A program made the translations under genes and the position numbers. Of a stretch of 7,263 bases of DNA, positions 1 through 6,105 are shown piece after piece. The DNA is taken from positions 1-7,263 of the forward strand of contig JAUNXW010000084.1 of assembly GCA_030539595.1 (NCBI GenBank), in the 5' to 3' direction. This DNA is from Methanocorpusculum sp. GTDB taxonomy: Archaea; Halobacteriota; Methanomicrobia; Methanomicrobiales; Methanocorpusculaceae. Positions within the stretch are counted from its first letter, which is position 1. The number at the start of each line of letters is the position of its first letter. A model generated the notes under the pieces. The model worked only from the letters and a program-made list of their open reading frames with translations, did no database searches and was not told the origin of the DNA.

Positions 1-1
1 C

Positions 2-70
2 AGTCGGATAAAGTTTTTCTGTGCCGGTTACGTCATGATTGGACAACCTCTCAAAAATCAATCTCTTTGA
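2..70 (+). CDS. Possible C-terminal end of an unidentified upstream gene (partial)
   Basis: The plus-strand frame running in from the left edge is open for 22 codons and stops at TGA 68-70. The peptide ends in GYVMIGQPLKNQSL and matches no family I recognise. It would lie 43 bases before the flippase operon on the same strand, so it could be an operon neighbour. The evidence is weak: another plus frame and a minus-strand frame are also open here, and AT-rich intergenic DNA can look the same. It may not be coding at all. Confidence 0.22.
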   Translation, partial: SRIKFFCAGYVMIGQPLKNQSL

Positions 71-78
71 GAACAAGG

Positions 79-86
79 AATATAAC
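79..86 (+). promoter_or_regulatory. Candidate archaeal TATA box for the flippase operon
   Basis: The sequence AATATAAC is centred about 31 bases before the ATG at 114. If it works as an archaeal box A, transcription would begin near 107-110 and the mRNA would have almost no leader. That agrees with the lack of any Shine-Dalgarno-like sequence before this ATG. A second AT-rich run at 97-108 is too close to the start codon to serve. Assigned by eye from position and composition only. Confidence 0.35.
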
Positions 87-113
87 AAAAGCCAGACATA
101 AAAATATAGAACT

Positions 114-1154
114 ATGGACAGATCACAAAAAAGGTTGCTGTTAATATCTCTTGCAATAAGCATAACAGTCCTGTTTGTGGTTCTTATAATTACATTCGAC
201 CCTGAAAAAACATTTGAAGCGCTTAGTCAGAGCAATTTATGGCTGATTCTCTTAGCGCTTGTAATGCATATTTTTTCGCTTCTCTTCTGGGCTCTGCGCA
301 TAAAATTAATGTGCAAATCTCTTGGATACAAAGTAGGTTTAGGTCATTCGTTTAATCTGGTACTCTCAAATAATTTTGTTGCCGCAGTAACCCCATCACA
401 AATCGGCGGAGAGCCTGTAAGAATTTATGAAATACACAAAGCCGGTGTTCCAACAGGCGACGCAACCGCGGTTGTAATAATGGAGCGCGTCTTTGACGGA
501 ATAATCTTAATTGCCGCAACCGCAGTCTCAATAATTCTTATAGGTCTTGTCTTCACATATGTTGACTTGCCCGAAGGCTGGATAATTACCGCATACATTG
601 CAGCAGCCGTATTTGCGGCGCTTTTGGTTCTCTTCTTCGTCATATCCAAAAACAGAAACCTTGCGCTTGCAATTACAAGAAAAGTTTACGGGCTGTTCAT
701 ACGCAAAAAGTCACCTGAGGTCAAAGCCGAAAAAATTGCCGTGTTAAATGTCCACATAGACAAATTCTATGAAACCTTAAACCACTTCACAGGAAAATCA
801 AAATCCGGAATGGCATACGGAATAATTTTTTCGGCTCTTTACTGGATAAACGAATTCATAATCCCATTCGTAATCTTCGTCGGTCTGGGTGTTGAACCCA
901 CAATAGAAAATTTCGTTCTCTCATTCATCTTCCAGATAATGATATGCGTAATTATGATGATACCGTTAACACCCGGCGGCGCGGGAATTGCTGAGGTTTC
1001 ATGGGCAGGATTTTACGCGCTGATTCTTCCGGCGTCTCTTATCGGAATATTTGTATTAATCTCGAGACTAATCTTTTACTACTTTAATCTGGGTGTGGGA
1101 TTTGTCGCAAGCATACTTATTGTAAGACGGGAAGCTAAATCAAAGGAAAAATAA
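114..1154 (+). CDS. Flippase-like polytopic membrane protein, LPG_synthase_TM / UPF0104 family (first copy)
   Basis: An integral membrane protein of 346 aa with roughly eight hydrophobic segments (about 9-28, 42-62, 78-93, 127-150, 157-178, 234-258, 265-284, 300-338). Family motifs are clear: TPSQIGGEPVR at 93-103, DATAVVIMER at 116-125, PLTPGGAGIAE at 284-294 and a YY pair at 322-323. The cytosolic loop at 180-230 is rich in lysine. The family includes the membrane part of bacterial MprF and the C-terminal half of the haloarchaeal glycosylation protein AglD, and is generally linked to lipid or lipid-glycan translocation. There is no attached glycosyltransferase or lysyltransferase domain, and the substrate cannot be deduced. 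The ATG at 114 is the only sensible start: the frame is closed just upstream and the first transmembrane segment follows directly. It ends one base before a paralogous gene, as the head of a three-gene operon. Confidence 0.9.
   Translation: MDRSQKRLLLISLAISITVLFVVLIITFDPEKTFEALSQSNLWLILLALVMHIFSLLFWALRIKLMCKSLGYKVGLGHSFNLVLSNNFVAAVTPSQIGGEPVRIYEIHKAGVPTGDATAVVIMERVFDGIILIAATAVSIILIGLVFTYVDLPEGWIITAYIAAAVFAALLVLFFVISKNRNLALAITRKVYGLFIRKKSPEVKAEKIAVLNVHIDKFYETLNHFTGKSKSGMAYGIIFSALYWINEFIIPFVIFVGLGVEPTIENFVLSFIFQIMICVIMMIPLTPGGAGIAEVSWAGFYALILPASLIGIFVLISRLIFYYFNLGVGFVASILIVRREAKSKEK
312..334 (+). repeat. 23-bp exact repeat shared by the two flippase-like genes, copy 1
   Basis: This stretch encodes CKSLGYK and is identical, base for base, to 1350-1372 in the next gene. 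It sits at the same codon phase and nearly the same residue (C67 versus C66). It is the longest exact DNA match I found between the paralogues. It reflects the duplication, retained under strong protein constraint or by gene conversion, and is not a mobile element. Confidence 0.8.
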
Positions 1155-2195
1155 ATGGAAGCCAAGAACAAAAAACTCTTCTGGATATCAATAGGTTTAT
1201 CACTTGTCGTTTTAATCATCGTAGTGATTCTGACATTTGATGAAAAGACAATTGAGGCGTTTGAAAATCTGAACCCGATTTATATCCTGTTTGCATTCCT
1301 CATTCATCTTGCGGCTCTTTGTCTTTGGGGAGCAAGAATTTTAGTTCTCTGCAAATCTCTTGGATACAAAGTTCCTCTTCGGCACTGCATAAATATGGCA
1401 GCAGCGGGTCAGCTTCTCGCATCTATTACTCCATCAAGTATCGGCGGAGAACCTGTAAGAATTCATGAACTCTACAAAGCAAAACTGCCTATAGCAGATG
1501 CAACAGCTGTGGTTGTTGTTGAAAGACTTCTTGAAGGTGTTCTTCTTGTTATTGGAGTAATTGTTGGAATGACAGCATTCTCACTGATTTACAGCAACGG
1601 AGAAGTCCCAAAAGAATTAATTACAGCAGCATGGATTGGAACTGCATTTTTTGCACTGCTGTTGTTAGGCATATTCCTGATTCTCAGAAAGCCAAATACT
1701 ATTAAAAAAATCGGTCTGTGGATTTCAAAATTCTTTACCAAAAAGATGAGCGAAGAAAGAAAAGAAAAAATCAATGCCGCAGTAATTGATGGTGTCGACA
1801 GATTCTACGGTACATTCAGACATTTCGCGGGAAAAGCAAAATTCGGATTAATCATAGCTTTCATTCTATCTTTTTGTTTCTGGGGATGCGAATACGCTGT
1901 TGCTTCAATTATTATGGTCGGGCTTGGATATCCGCCCAACATTCTTCTATCAGTTATCTTCCAGTTAATTATTGCTGTAATTCTAATGATACCTCTTACA
2001 CCCGGTTCTGCCGGATTTGCTGAAATCTGCTATGTGGGATTTTACTCTCTGATTATTCCAACGTCTGTAATAGGACTTTTTGTAGTTCTTCAGAGGATGA
2101 TTCTATACTATTCAAATATCATAATCGGCTCAATTGCGAGTTTCATAATTGTGAAGCGTGAAGCCTCAAACAAAAAAGTGATTACCGATGAATGA
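1155..2195 (+). CDS. Flippase-like polytopic membrane protein, LPG_synthase_TM / UPF0104 family (second copy)
   Basis: A tandem paralogue of the preceding gene, also 346 aa, with the same membrane topology and motifs: CKSLGYKV at 66-73, TPSSIGGEPVR at 92-102, DATAVVVVER at 115-124, PLTPGSAGFAE at 280-290 and YY at 318-319. Differences are spread through the whole length, so the duplication is old. The glycine pair in the last motif is GS here and GG in the first copy. The ATG at 1155 follows the previous TAA with no spacer. AAAGGA at 1142-1147 inside the upstream gene may act as its ribosome binding site. It shares the likely role of its partner in moving a lipid-linked or lipid substrate. 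Two adjacent copies suggest a heteromeric pair or different substrates, which is inference. Its end overlaps the methyltransferase gene by 8 bases, so translation is probably coupled. Confidence 0.9.
   Translation: MEAKNKKLFWISIGLSLVVLIIVVILTFDEKTIEAFENLNPIYILFAFLIHLAALCLWGARILVLCKSLGYKVPLRHCINMAAAGQLLASITPSSIGGEPVRIHELYKAKLPIADATAVVVVERLLEGVLLVIGVIVGMTAFSLIYSNGEVPKELITAAWIGTAFFALLLLGIFLILRKPNTIKKIGLWISKFFTKKMSEERKEKINAAVIDGVDRFYGTFRHFAGKAKFGLIIAFILSFCFWGCEYAVASIIMVGLGYPPNILLSVIFQLIIAVILMIPLTPGSAGFAEICYVGFYSLIIPTSVIGLFVVLQRMILYYSNIIIGSIASFIIVKREASNKKVITDE
1350..1372 (+). repeat. 23-bp exact repeat shared by the two flippase-like genes, copy 2
   Basis: Identical to 312-334, encoding the same CKSLGYK segment after the second transmembrane helix. 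The spacing between copies is 1038 bases. The gene spacing is 1041 bases, the difference being one codon at the N-terminus. It could be a substrate for recombination that removes or reshuffles the paralogues. Confidence 0.8.
2178..2182 (+). promoter_or_regulatory. Ribosome binding site of the methyltransferase gene
   Basis: GTGAT lies five bases before the ATG at 2188. It matches the part of the Shine-Dalgarno sequence (GGTGAT) complementary to the 16S 3' end that is commonly used in methanogenic archaea. It lies within the last codons of the upstream flippase-like gene and supports choosing this ATG, which overlaps the upstream stop. Confidence 0.5.
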
Positions 2196-3021
2196 AATTT
2201 CTCTTTTTGACAGGTTTCATTATTCTCTCACAAAAAATAAACGAACCGAAGATTTTTACAGACTGCTCTATGAAAAAATCAGAGACAGATATTTTTCAAA
2301 AAAAGAAAACTGTCTTGTTATCAAAGATTTGAAACTGCCCGTTCTATCAAATTCGGCAAAACCGACACGCGAAGAGGCTTACATTGCAATGGAAATTGCA
2401 GACATTTTATTCCCCGCAAAACTTTCGCGCTATCATTTTTGTGACGAAGGTCCTTATGAGTGGGGTGACGTTTTTATTTCCGAAGGGGACACGGTTTTTG
2501 ACTGCGGGGCAAACATAGGTATTTTTTCAATTCTTGCGGCTTCAAAGGGAGCTGAGGTTTATGCGTTTGAACCAATATTCGGCGCAAGAAAAATACTCAG
2601 AACAACTCTTGAGCTGAATCCGGAATTCTCAAAACAAATTCATATTGTGCCTTATGCACTCGCCGATGTCGAAGAAAAAGCCGAGTTCAAAGTTTTAGAC
2701 AACACTTATGTCGGCTCTTCGATGGTTTTAATGAATCAGATTGGTCACACAGAAATCTCAGATGTGACAACGGTAGATATCTTTGCGGAAAAAAATAATC
2801 TGCATGTGGATTTTATCAAAGCAGATATTGAAGGCGCTGAAAGAAAAATGCTTGAAGGTGCTCAAAAAACTCTTTCACGCAACTCACCGAAAATTTCAAT
2901 ATGCAAATATCATCTTGCGGATGACCCTCAGGTTTTGAAAAGTCTGATTCTCAAAGCAAACAAGGATTATGTCCTTACAGAAAAGTGGAAAAAAATTTAC
3001 GGTGCGGTTACTCGCCGCTGA
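2188..3021 (+). CDS. FkbM-family SAM-dependent methyltransferase
   Basis: A 277-residue protein with the Rossmann methyltransferase core of the FkbM family. Motif I is VFDCGANIGIFS at 103-114. Next come the acidic strand end with EP at 128-129 (YAFEPIFGAR) and the family signature VDFIKADIEGAE at 207-218. The C-terminal part (ISICKYHLADDP, 236-247) fits the last strands. Members methylate hydroxyls of small molecules or sugars, and many sit in polysaccharide or glycolipid clusters. The acceptor here is unknown. The first 100 residues are a helical extension before the core, typical of the longer members. There is no signal peptide or membrane segment, so it should be cytosolic. The start overlaps the flippase-like gene by 8 bases (ATGAATGA), which points to coupled translation. 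Its last 14 bases overlap the convergent gene. Confidence 0.88.
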   Translation: MNEISLFDRFHYSLTKNKRTEDFYRLLYEKIRDRYFSKKENCLVIKDLKLPVLSNSAKPTREEAYIAMEIADILFPAKLSRYHFCDEGPYEWGDVFISEGDTVFDCGANIGIFSILAASKGAEVYAFEPIFGARKILRTTLELNPEFSKQIHIVPYALADVEEKAEFKVLDNTYVGSSMVLMNQIGHTEISDVTTVDIFAEKNNLHVDFIKADIEGAERKMLEGAQKTLSRNSPKISICKYHLADDPQVLKSLILKANKDYVLTEKWKKIYGAVTRR

Positions 3022-4285
3022 TGTCTTCGTCCATATCTTCTTTGGGCTGGGGAAGAATCATTTTGATTTTCAGAATCTGTCGGTTCTTCATTTTTGTAAC
3101 GATGAGGGTTACATCGTTTAGGGTTATACTTTCTCCAAGCCTTGGGATGTGACCGACATTTGAAAATACCAGTCCGCCGACAGTTTCATAGTTTCCGGGG
3201 TCTTCGGGCAGAGGGATTCCAAAACGCTCGTTAAGCTGTGCAACTCTTGTCTGTGCGTCAAGCATATAGAGCCCCTGACCGATTTCAATAATGTCTGAGA
3301 CTTCATCTCCGTCGGATTCATCCATGATGTCTCCGACAAGTTCTTCCAGAATGTCTTCAAATGTTACGACGCCTGAAAATCCGCCGAATTCATCAAGGAC
3401 AATTGCCATGTGAACACGTCTTACCTGAAGCTCGCGAAGAAGGTCGTCGATTTTTTTGGATTCGGGAACAAAGTATGCATCAATCATAATTGTCCTGACG
3501 GTCGCCTTTTTGTTTGTTGATGTGTATGCGTTGAAGAGGTCTTTGAAATTCAGTGTTCCGACAATGTTGTCAGTGAATTCATGAAATACGGGAACACGCG
3601 AGAATCCTGTATTTTTTATACTTTCAACAGCTTCTTCTATTGTTGTTGTGTCCTCTATTACAATTACATCCGGACGAGGTGTCATAATTTCTTTGGCGGT
3701 TGTGTCGTTGAATCTGAGGACAGAGTAAATCATTTCTTTTTCGTCCTCTTCCAAAGCGCCTTCCATTTCACCGACGTCAATCCATTCGCGGATTTCATCT
3801 TCTGTTATTGCAGGAGCGGCAATTTCTTCTTCTGTCTTTCCGCGGTTTTTGATTTTATCAAATATCCAGAAGAACGGAGACAGCACTGTTGTTAAGAAGT
3901 AAATGGGAGTTGAGACAAGCAGCGCCACTTTTTCCTGATGATGATTGCTGTATGTCTTTGGTCCTATTTCGCCGAAGATGAGAAGCATTAATGTTACAAT
4001 TCCTGTTGCAATGGCAACTCCGGCGTCTCCGAATATGTCAAGGGCTACTGCGGTTGCAAGGGCTGATGCTCCGACGTTTGCGATGTTGTTTCCGATTAAT
4101 ATTGTAATCAGGAAGTGGTCTGATTTATTTTTTAATTTTTCAAGTCTTTTGCCGCGCTTACCTGATTCGGCAAGGGCTTTTACTTTTGCTCGGTTTATTC
4201 CAACGAGAGCGACCTCGGAGGCTGAGAAAAATGCTGAGAATATCAGCAGAATTACAAAAATGACGATGTTGATGTACTGTATCAT
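3008..4285 (-). CDS. CNNM/CorC-HlyC-type membrane protein (DUF21, two CBS domains, CorC_HlyC)
   Basis: Domains are in standard order. An N-terminal DUF21 membrane domain (about residues 5-150 counted from a GTG at 4294) carries FFSASEVAL at 22-30 and GEIGPK at 108-113. A CBS pair follows (about 195-325), with IMTPR at 203-207, SRVPVF at 232-237 and VLDEFGGFSGVVTFEDI at 299-315. A C-terminal CorC_HlyC domain (about 335-415) is last. This architecture belongs to the family of Mg2+/Co2+ efflux-linked proteins also annotated as hemolysin-like. Archaeal and bacterial relatives are thought to export magnesium under control of nucleotide bound by the CBS pair. Length (425-428 aa) is normal and the motifs are intact. 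Two starts are possible: GTG at 4294 or ATG at 4285. I prefer the ATG because GTGGAT just upstream could act as a ribosome site, whereas the GTG directly abuts a GC hairpin. It is transcribed alone, convergent with the methyltransferase operon. Confidence 0.9.
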   Translation of the reverse strand: MIQYINIVIFVILLIFSAFFSASEVALVGINRAKVKALAESGKRGKRLEKLKNKSDHFLITILIGNNIANVGASALATAVALDIFGDAGVAIATGIVTLMLLIFGEIGPKTYSNHHQEKVALLVSTPIYFLTTVLSPFFWIFDKIKNRGKTEEEIAAPAITEDEIREWIDVGEMEGALEEDEKEMIYSVLRFNDTTAKEIMTPRPDVIVIEDTTTIEEAVESIKNTGFSRVPVFHEFTDNIVGTLNFKDLFNAYTSTNKKATVRTIMIDAYFVPESKKIDDLLRELQVRRVHMAIVLDEFGGFSGVVTFEDILEELVGDIMDESDGDEVSDIIEIGQGLYMLDAQTRVAQLNERFGIPLPEDPGNYETVGGLVFSNVGHIPRLGESITLNDVTLIVTKMKNRQILKIKMILPQPKEDMDEDISGE

Positions 4286-4294
4286 ATAATCCAC

Positions 4295-4308
4295 GCCGCA
4301 TTAGCGGC
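4295..4308 (-). promoter_or_regulatory. GC-rich hairpin in the leader of the CNNM/CorC-type gene
   Basis: GCCGC-ATTA-GCGGC is a perfect 5-bp stem with a four-base loop, directly next to the possible GTG start and 9 bases before the preferred ATG at 4285. In an AT-rich intergenic region an all-GC stem stands out. If transcription starts near 4338, the hairpin is in the 5' leader and could affect initiation. Regulation is inference. On the plus strand the same stem is followed by a T-rich run (4311-4320), but no plus-strand gene precedes it, so it is unlikely to be a terminator. Confidence 0.4.
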
Positions 4309-4358
4309 AAATCTATTTTTTGGGTGTTCGTTCTTTGTCATACTAAGATGTCTATATG

Positions 4359-4367
4359 TATATATAA
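4359..4367 (-). promoter_or_regulatory. Candidate TATA box for the CNNM/CorC-type gene (and possibly for a plus-strand RNA)
   Basis: Read on the minus strand this is TTATATATA, a good archaeal box A. Initiation would fall near 4338, giving a leader of about 45-50 bases that contains the GC hairpin. The surrounding sequence (4352-4373) is partly palindromic, so the same box could also drive plus-strand transcription starting near 4388. Confidence 0.4.
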
Positions 4368-4387
4368 CTATAGTTTCTTAAATGCAT

Positions 4388-4466
4388 CGCAGAAATGAGG
4401 TCTGGAGGGTAGTTTATCCAATCATTATGTGAATCCGTTCGAGAGCCTCGAATTACAAATTTTGTT
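4388..4466 (+). ncRNA. Candidate small RNA with two hairpins
   Basis: Between the divergent promoters lies a stretch richer in G+C than its AT-rich surroundings. It has two compact hairpins: GGGTA/TATCC at 4407-4419 (loop of three, one G-U pair) and the perfect TTCGAG/CTCGAA at 4438-4452 (loop AGC). A T-rich run follows at 4458-4463, and a TATA-like box lies at the right distance upstream. No known RNA family fits, and a tRNA fold fails because the bases flanking TTCGAGA cannot pair as a T stem. The ends are guesses. Alternatively the second palindrome is an operator for the downstream LRR gene. Confidence 0.27.
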
Positions 4467-4475
4467 ACTGTATAA

Positions 4476-4483
4476 TTTATATT
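4476..4483 (+). promoter_or_regulatory. Candidate TATA box for the LRR protein gene
   Basis: TTTATATT is centred about 39 bases before the ATG at 4519. Transcription from about 4505 would leave a leader of roughly 14 bases containing GGGG (4509-4512), a weak ribosome-site candidate seven bases... before the start codon region. The 6-bp palindrome at 4438-4452 lies about 25 bases upstream of this box, where an archaeal regulator could bind. Confidence 0.4.
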
Positions 4484-4518
4484 AACAAAAAACTCAATAA
4501 TCAATATCGGGGCTGTAC

Positions 4519-6102
4519 ATGGAAAACACAAATATACTTAAAATAAAATCCGCACAAAAAGACACGGAAGAAATCTGTATCTCAAAAGAAGTGGAGGGTA
4601 TAGCATCATATGCATTTAAAAATCTTAAGTCACTCAAGAAAGTTACATTTGAAAACGGCAGCAATCTTAAAGAAATAGGAAATGAAGCATTTATGGACTG
4701 TTGGTCACTTGAAAGCATAAGTCTCCCCCAGTCTTTAAAACACATAGGAGACTATGCATTTGCATCATGTGACGGTCTTTGTGAGGTTGAAATTCCCGAA
4801 GGAGTTATATCAATAGGTAAAGGGGCATTTTTAGGATGCGGCAGTCTTAAAGAAATAAGATTTCCAAATAGCCTGAAAAAAATATCAAAGTCAGCATTTG
4901 CGCAATGTTTTGATTTGAAATATGCCGAGTTTGCCGGAGACATAAAAATAATAGAAGACAAATGCTTTTCAAAATGTGAGAATTTAATTGAGGTTGATTT
5001 TCACGGCTCAGTTAAAAAAATCGGCAAAAAAGCATTCAGCGGCTGCAGAAATCTTGAAATAGTGTTTTCACTTTCGGATACTAAAAAAATAGGTAAGAAA
5101 GCATTTGCAAATTGTCAGTCTCTTTCATCTCTTTATCTTCCGGAAACTCTTGAAGAAATCGGTGTTTCCGCATTTTCGGGCAGCGGAATTAAATCGATTG
5201 ATTTGCCTGATTCTGTTAAAAATATCGGATATGCCGCATTTTACAATTGCAAACTCTTGAAACGCGTTTCATTGCCGTGTGATTTATACTGCATACCAGC
5301 TGAGTGTTTTTACGGATGTTTAAATCTTGAATCTGTGAGATTTTCCGCAGGTCTGAACTGTATCTGTTATTCTGCATTCTGCAGCTGTATTTCTTTGAAA
5401 ACAGTTCGCCTGCCTTCAGGGCTGAAAGAGATTCACCGTAATGTTTTTGAAGGATGCTGCCGGCTTAAGTCGGTATTTATGCCTGAAGATTTGGATATTC
5501 TGGATGATTGGGCTTTTATTAATATTCATCCGAATTATTACAATATTGACGGATTAAAAATACATCTCAGAAATCAGTGTGATGAATACCCTGAAGAAAG
5601 ACCTGAAAAGATTGTTATCGGCAGATACAGCCTGAAGCATGAGTTAAAGCTGATTGATATGATTTATTTGGAATTGAGGCAGCTGCGTGAGTCACATAAT
5701 TATCTTTGCAGGGTTTTTGATTACGGTACTAAGACTGTTATGATGTATCCAAACGAGTTATCTTTGATTAAAAGTTCTATGGAGATGTTTGTTGATTCAG
5801 CTGAAGCTGTGATGAATCCTGAACTTTTCTTAAGCGATGCAGCTATTTTTTCTGTTAAGAATGATTTGAATTCGCTTGAGTTAATACTGCCCGAATTTTA
5901 CAAAAAGTATGATGAAGATTCGTCGGCAAAGATTTGGGAGTCTGTGTCTGATGTATTTTCAATTATTGACAGGGTGTATAATGTGCTTTCAGATATTGAT
6001 TCGGATATGTATGAGAGATACAGAGGGCTTGAGTTTGTTGTTCGCGGAAGAATGAGATTTATGGGAAGGAGATTTTGCGGGAGAAGGGTTGGTGGTTTCT
6101 GA
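4519..6102 (+). CDS. BspA-like LRR_5 repeat protein, intracellular, with unknown C-terminal domain; 3' end possibly frameshifted
   Basis: A 527-residue protein. Residues 25-335 hold 14 leucine-rich repeats of the LRR_5 (Treponema pallidum / BspA) type, with pattern LKEIxxxAFxxCxxLxxVxLPxx. The repeat phenylalanines fall at 33, 58, 81, 104, 127, 150, 173, 196, 219, 241, 264, 287, 310 and 333: a 23-residue period, with 25 at the first step and 22 at 219-241. Such solenoids bind proteins. Many relatives are surface proteins, but this one has no signal peptide, membrane segment or anchor, and the frame is closed upstream at 4498-4500, so it should be cytosolic. Residues about 345-508 form an apparently helical domain I do not recognise. 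The final 19 residues are Arg/Gly-rich (7 R, 5 G), unlike the rest. The +2 frame reads more naturally there and ends at 6110, so a one-base deletion is suspected. It holds 24 cysteines. No partner gene is evident. Confidence 0.85.
   Translation: MENTNILKIKSAQKDTEEICISKEVEGIASYAFKNLKSLKKVTFENGSNLKEIGNEAFMDCWSLESISLPQSLKHIGDYAFASCDGLCEVEIPEGVISIGKGAFLGCGSLKEIRFPNSLKKISKSAFAQCFDLKYAEFAGDIKIIEDKCFSKCENLIEVDFHGSVKKIGKKAFSGCRNLEIVFSLSDTKKIGKKAFANCQSLSSLYLPETLEEIGVSAFSGSGIKSIDLPDSVKNIGYAAFYNCKLLKRVSLPCDLYCIPAECFYGCLNLESVRFSAGLNCICYSAFCSCISLKTVRLPSGLKEIHRNVFEGCCRLKSVFMPEDLDILDDWAFINIHPNYYNIDGLKIHLRNQCDEYPEERPEKIVIGRYSLKHELKLIDMIYLELRQLRESHNYLCRVFDYGTKTVMMYPNELSLIKSSMEMFVDSAEAVMNPELFLSDAAIFSVKNDLNSLELILPEFYKKYDEDSSAKIWESVSDVFSIIDRVYNVLSDIDSDMYERYRGLEFVVRGRMRFMGRRFCGRRVGGF
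4591..5517 (+). repeat. Array of 14 coding repeats with a 69-base period (LRR_5)
   Basis: These are protein-level repeats in the LRR gene, 69 bases apart except for one unit of 66 bases (between F219 and F241) and one early step of 75. DNA identity between units is low except for units around 5020-5110, where KKIGKKAF occurs twice exactly one period apart. Eleven units carry a cysteine three residues after the phenylalanine. The 22-residue unit (residues 219-241) lacks it. Confidence 0.8.
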
Positions 6103-6105
6103 ACG

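Noticed and set aside
1..113. Minus-strand reading frame open across the left edge (reading LSNHDVTGTEKLYPT near the edge)
   Set aside because: It has no ATG or GTG start before running into the flippase-like gene on the opposite strand, and no recognisable motif. A TTG-started divergent gene cannot be ruled out but is unsupported.
114..3021. A new defence or mobile system
   Set aside because: No nuclease, integrase, transposase, reverse transcriptase, toxin-antitoxin pair or direct-repeat boundary is visible. The genes fit surface-glycan or membrane functions.
3581..4289. Two plus-strand open frames (3581-3895 and 3945-4289) opposite the CNNM/CorC-type gene
   Set aside because: They are antisense shadows of a strongly conserved minus-strand gene, with no family motifs of their own.
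4295..4320. Plus-strand intrinsic terminator (GC hairpin followed by T-run)
   Set aside because: No plus-strand gene ends upstream; the preceding 1.3 kb is coding on the minus strand. The hairpin makes more sense as part of the minus-strand leader.
4395..4455. tRNA-like sequence (GTTCGAGA and a D-arm-like GGGTAGTTTATCC)
   Set aside because: The bases flanking TTCGAGA (ATCCG and GCCTC) cannot form a T stem, and there is no acceptor stem or anticodon arm in register. At best a relic; the resemblance is probably chance.
4591..5517. The 69-base periodicity as a CRISPR or noncoding tandem repeat
   Set aside because: Units are diverged at DNA level with no constant repeat or spacer structure. The period is fully explained by 23-residue LRR_5 repeats in one open frame.
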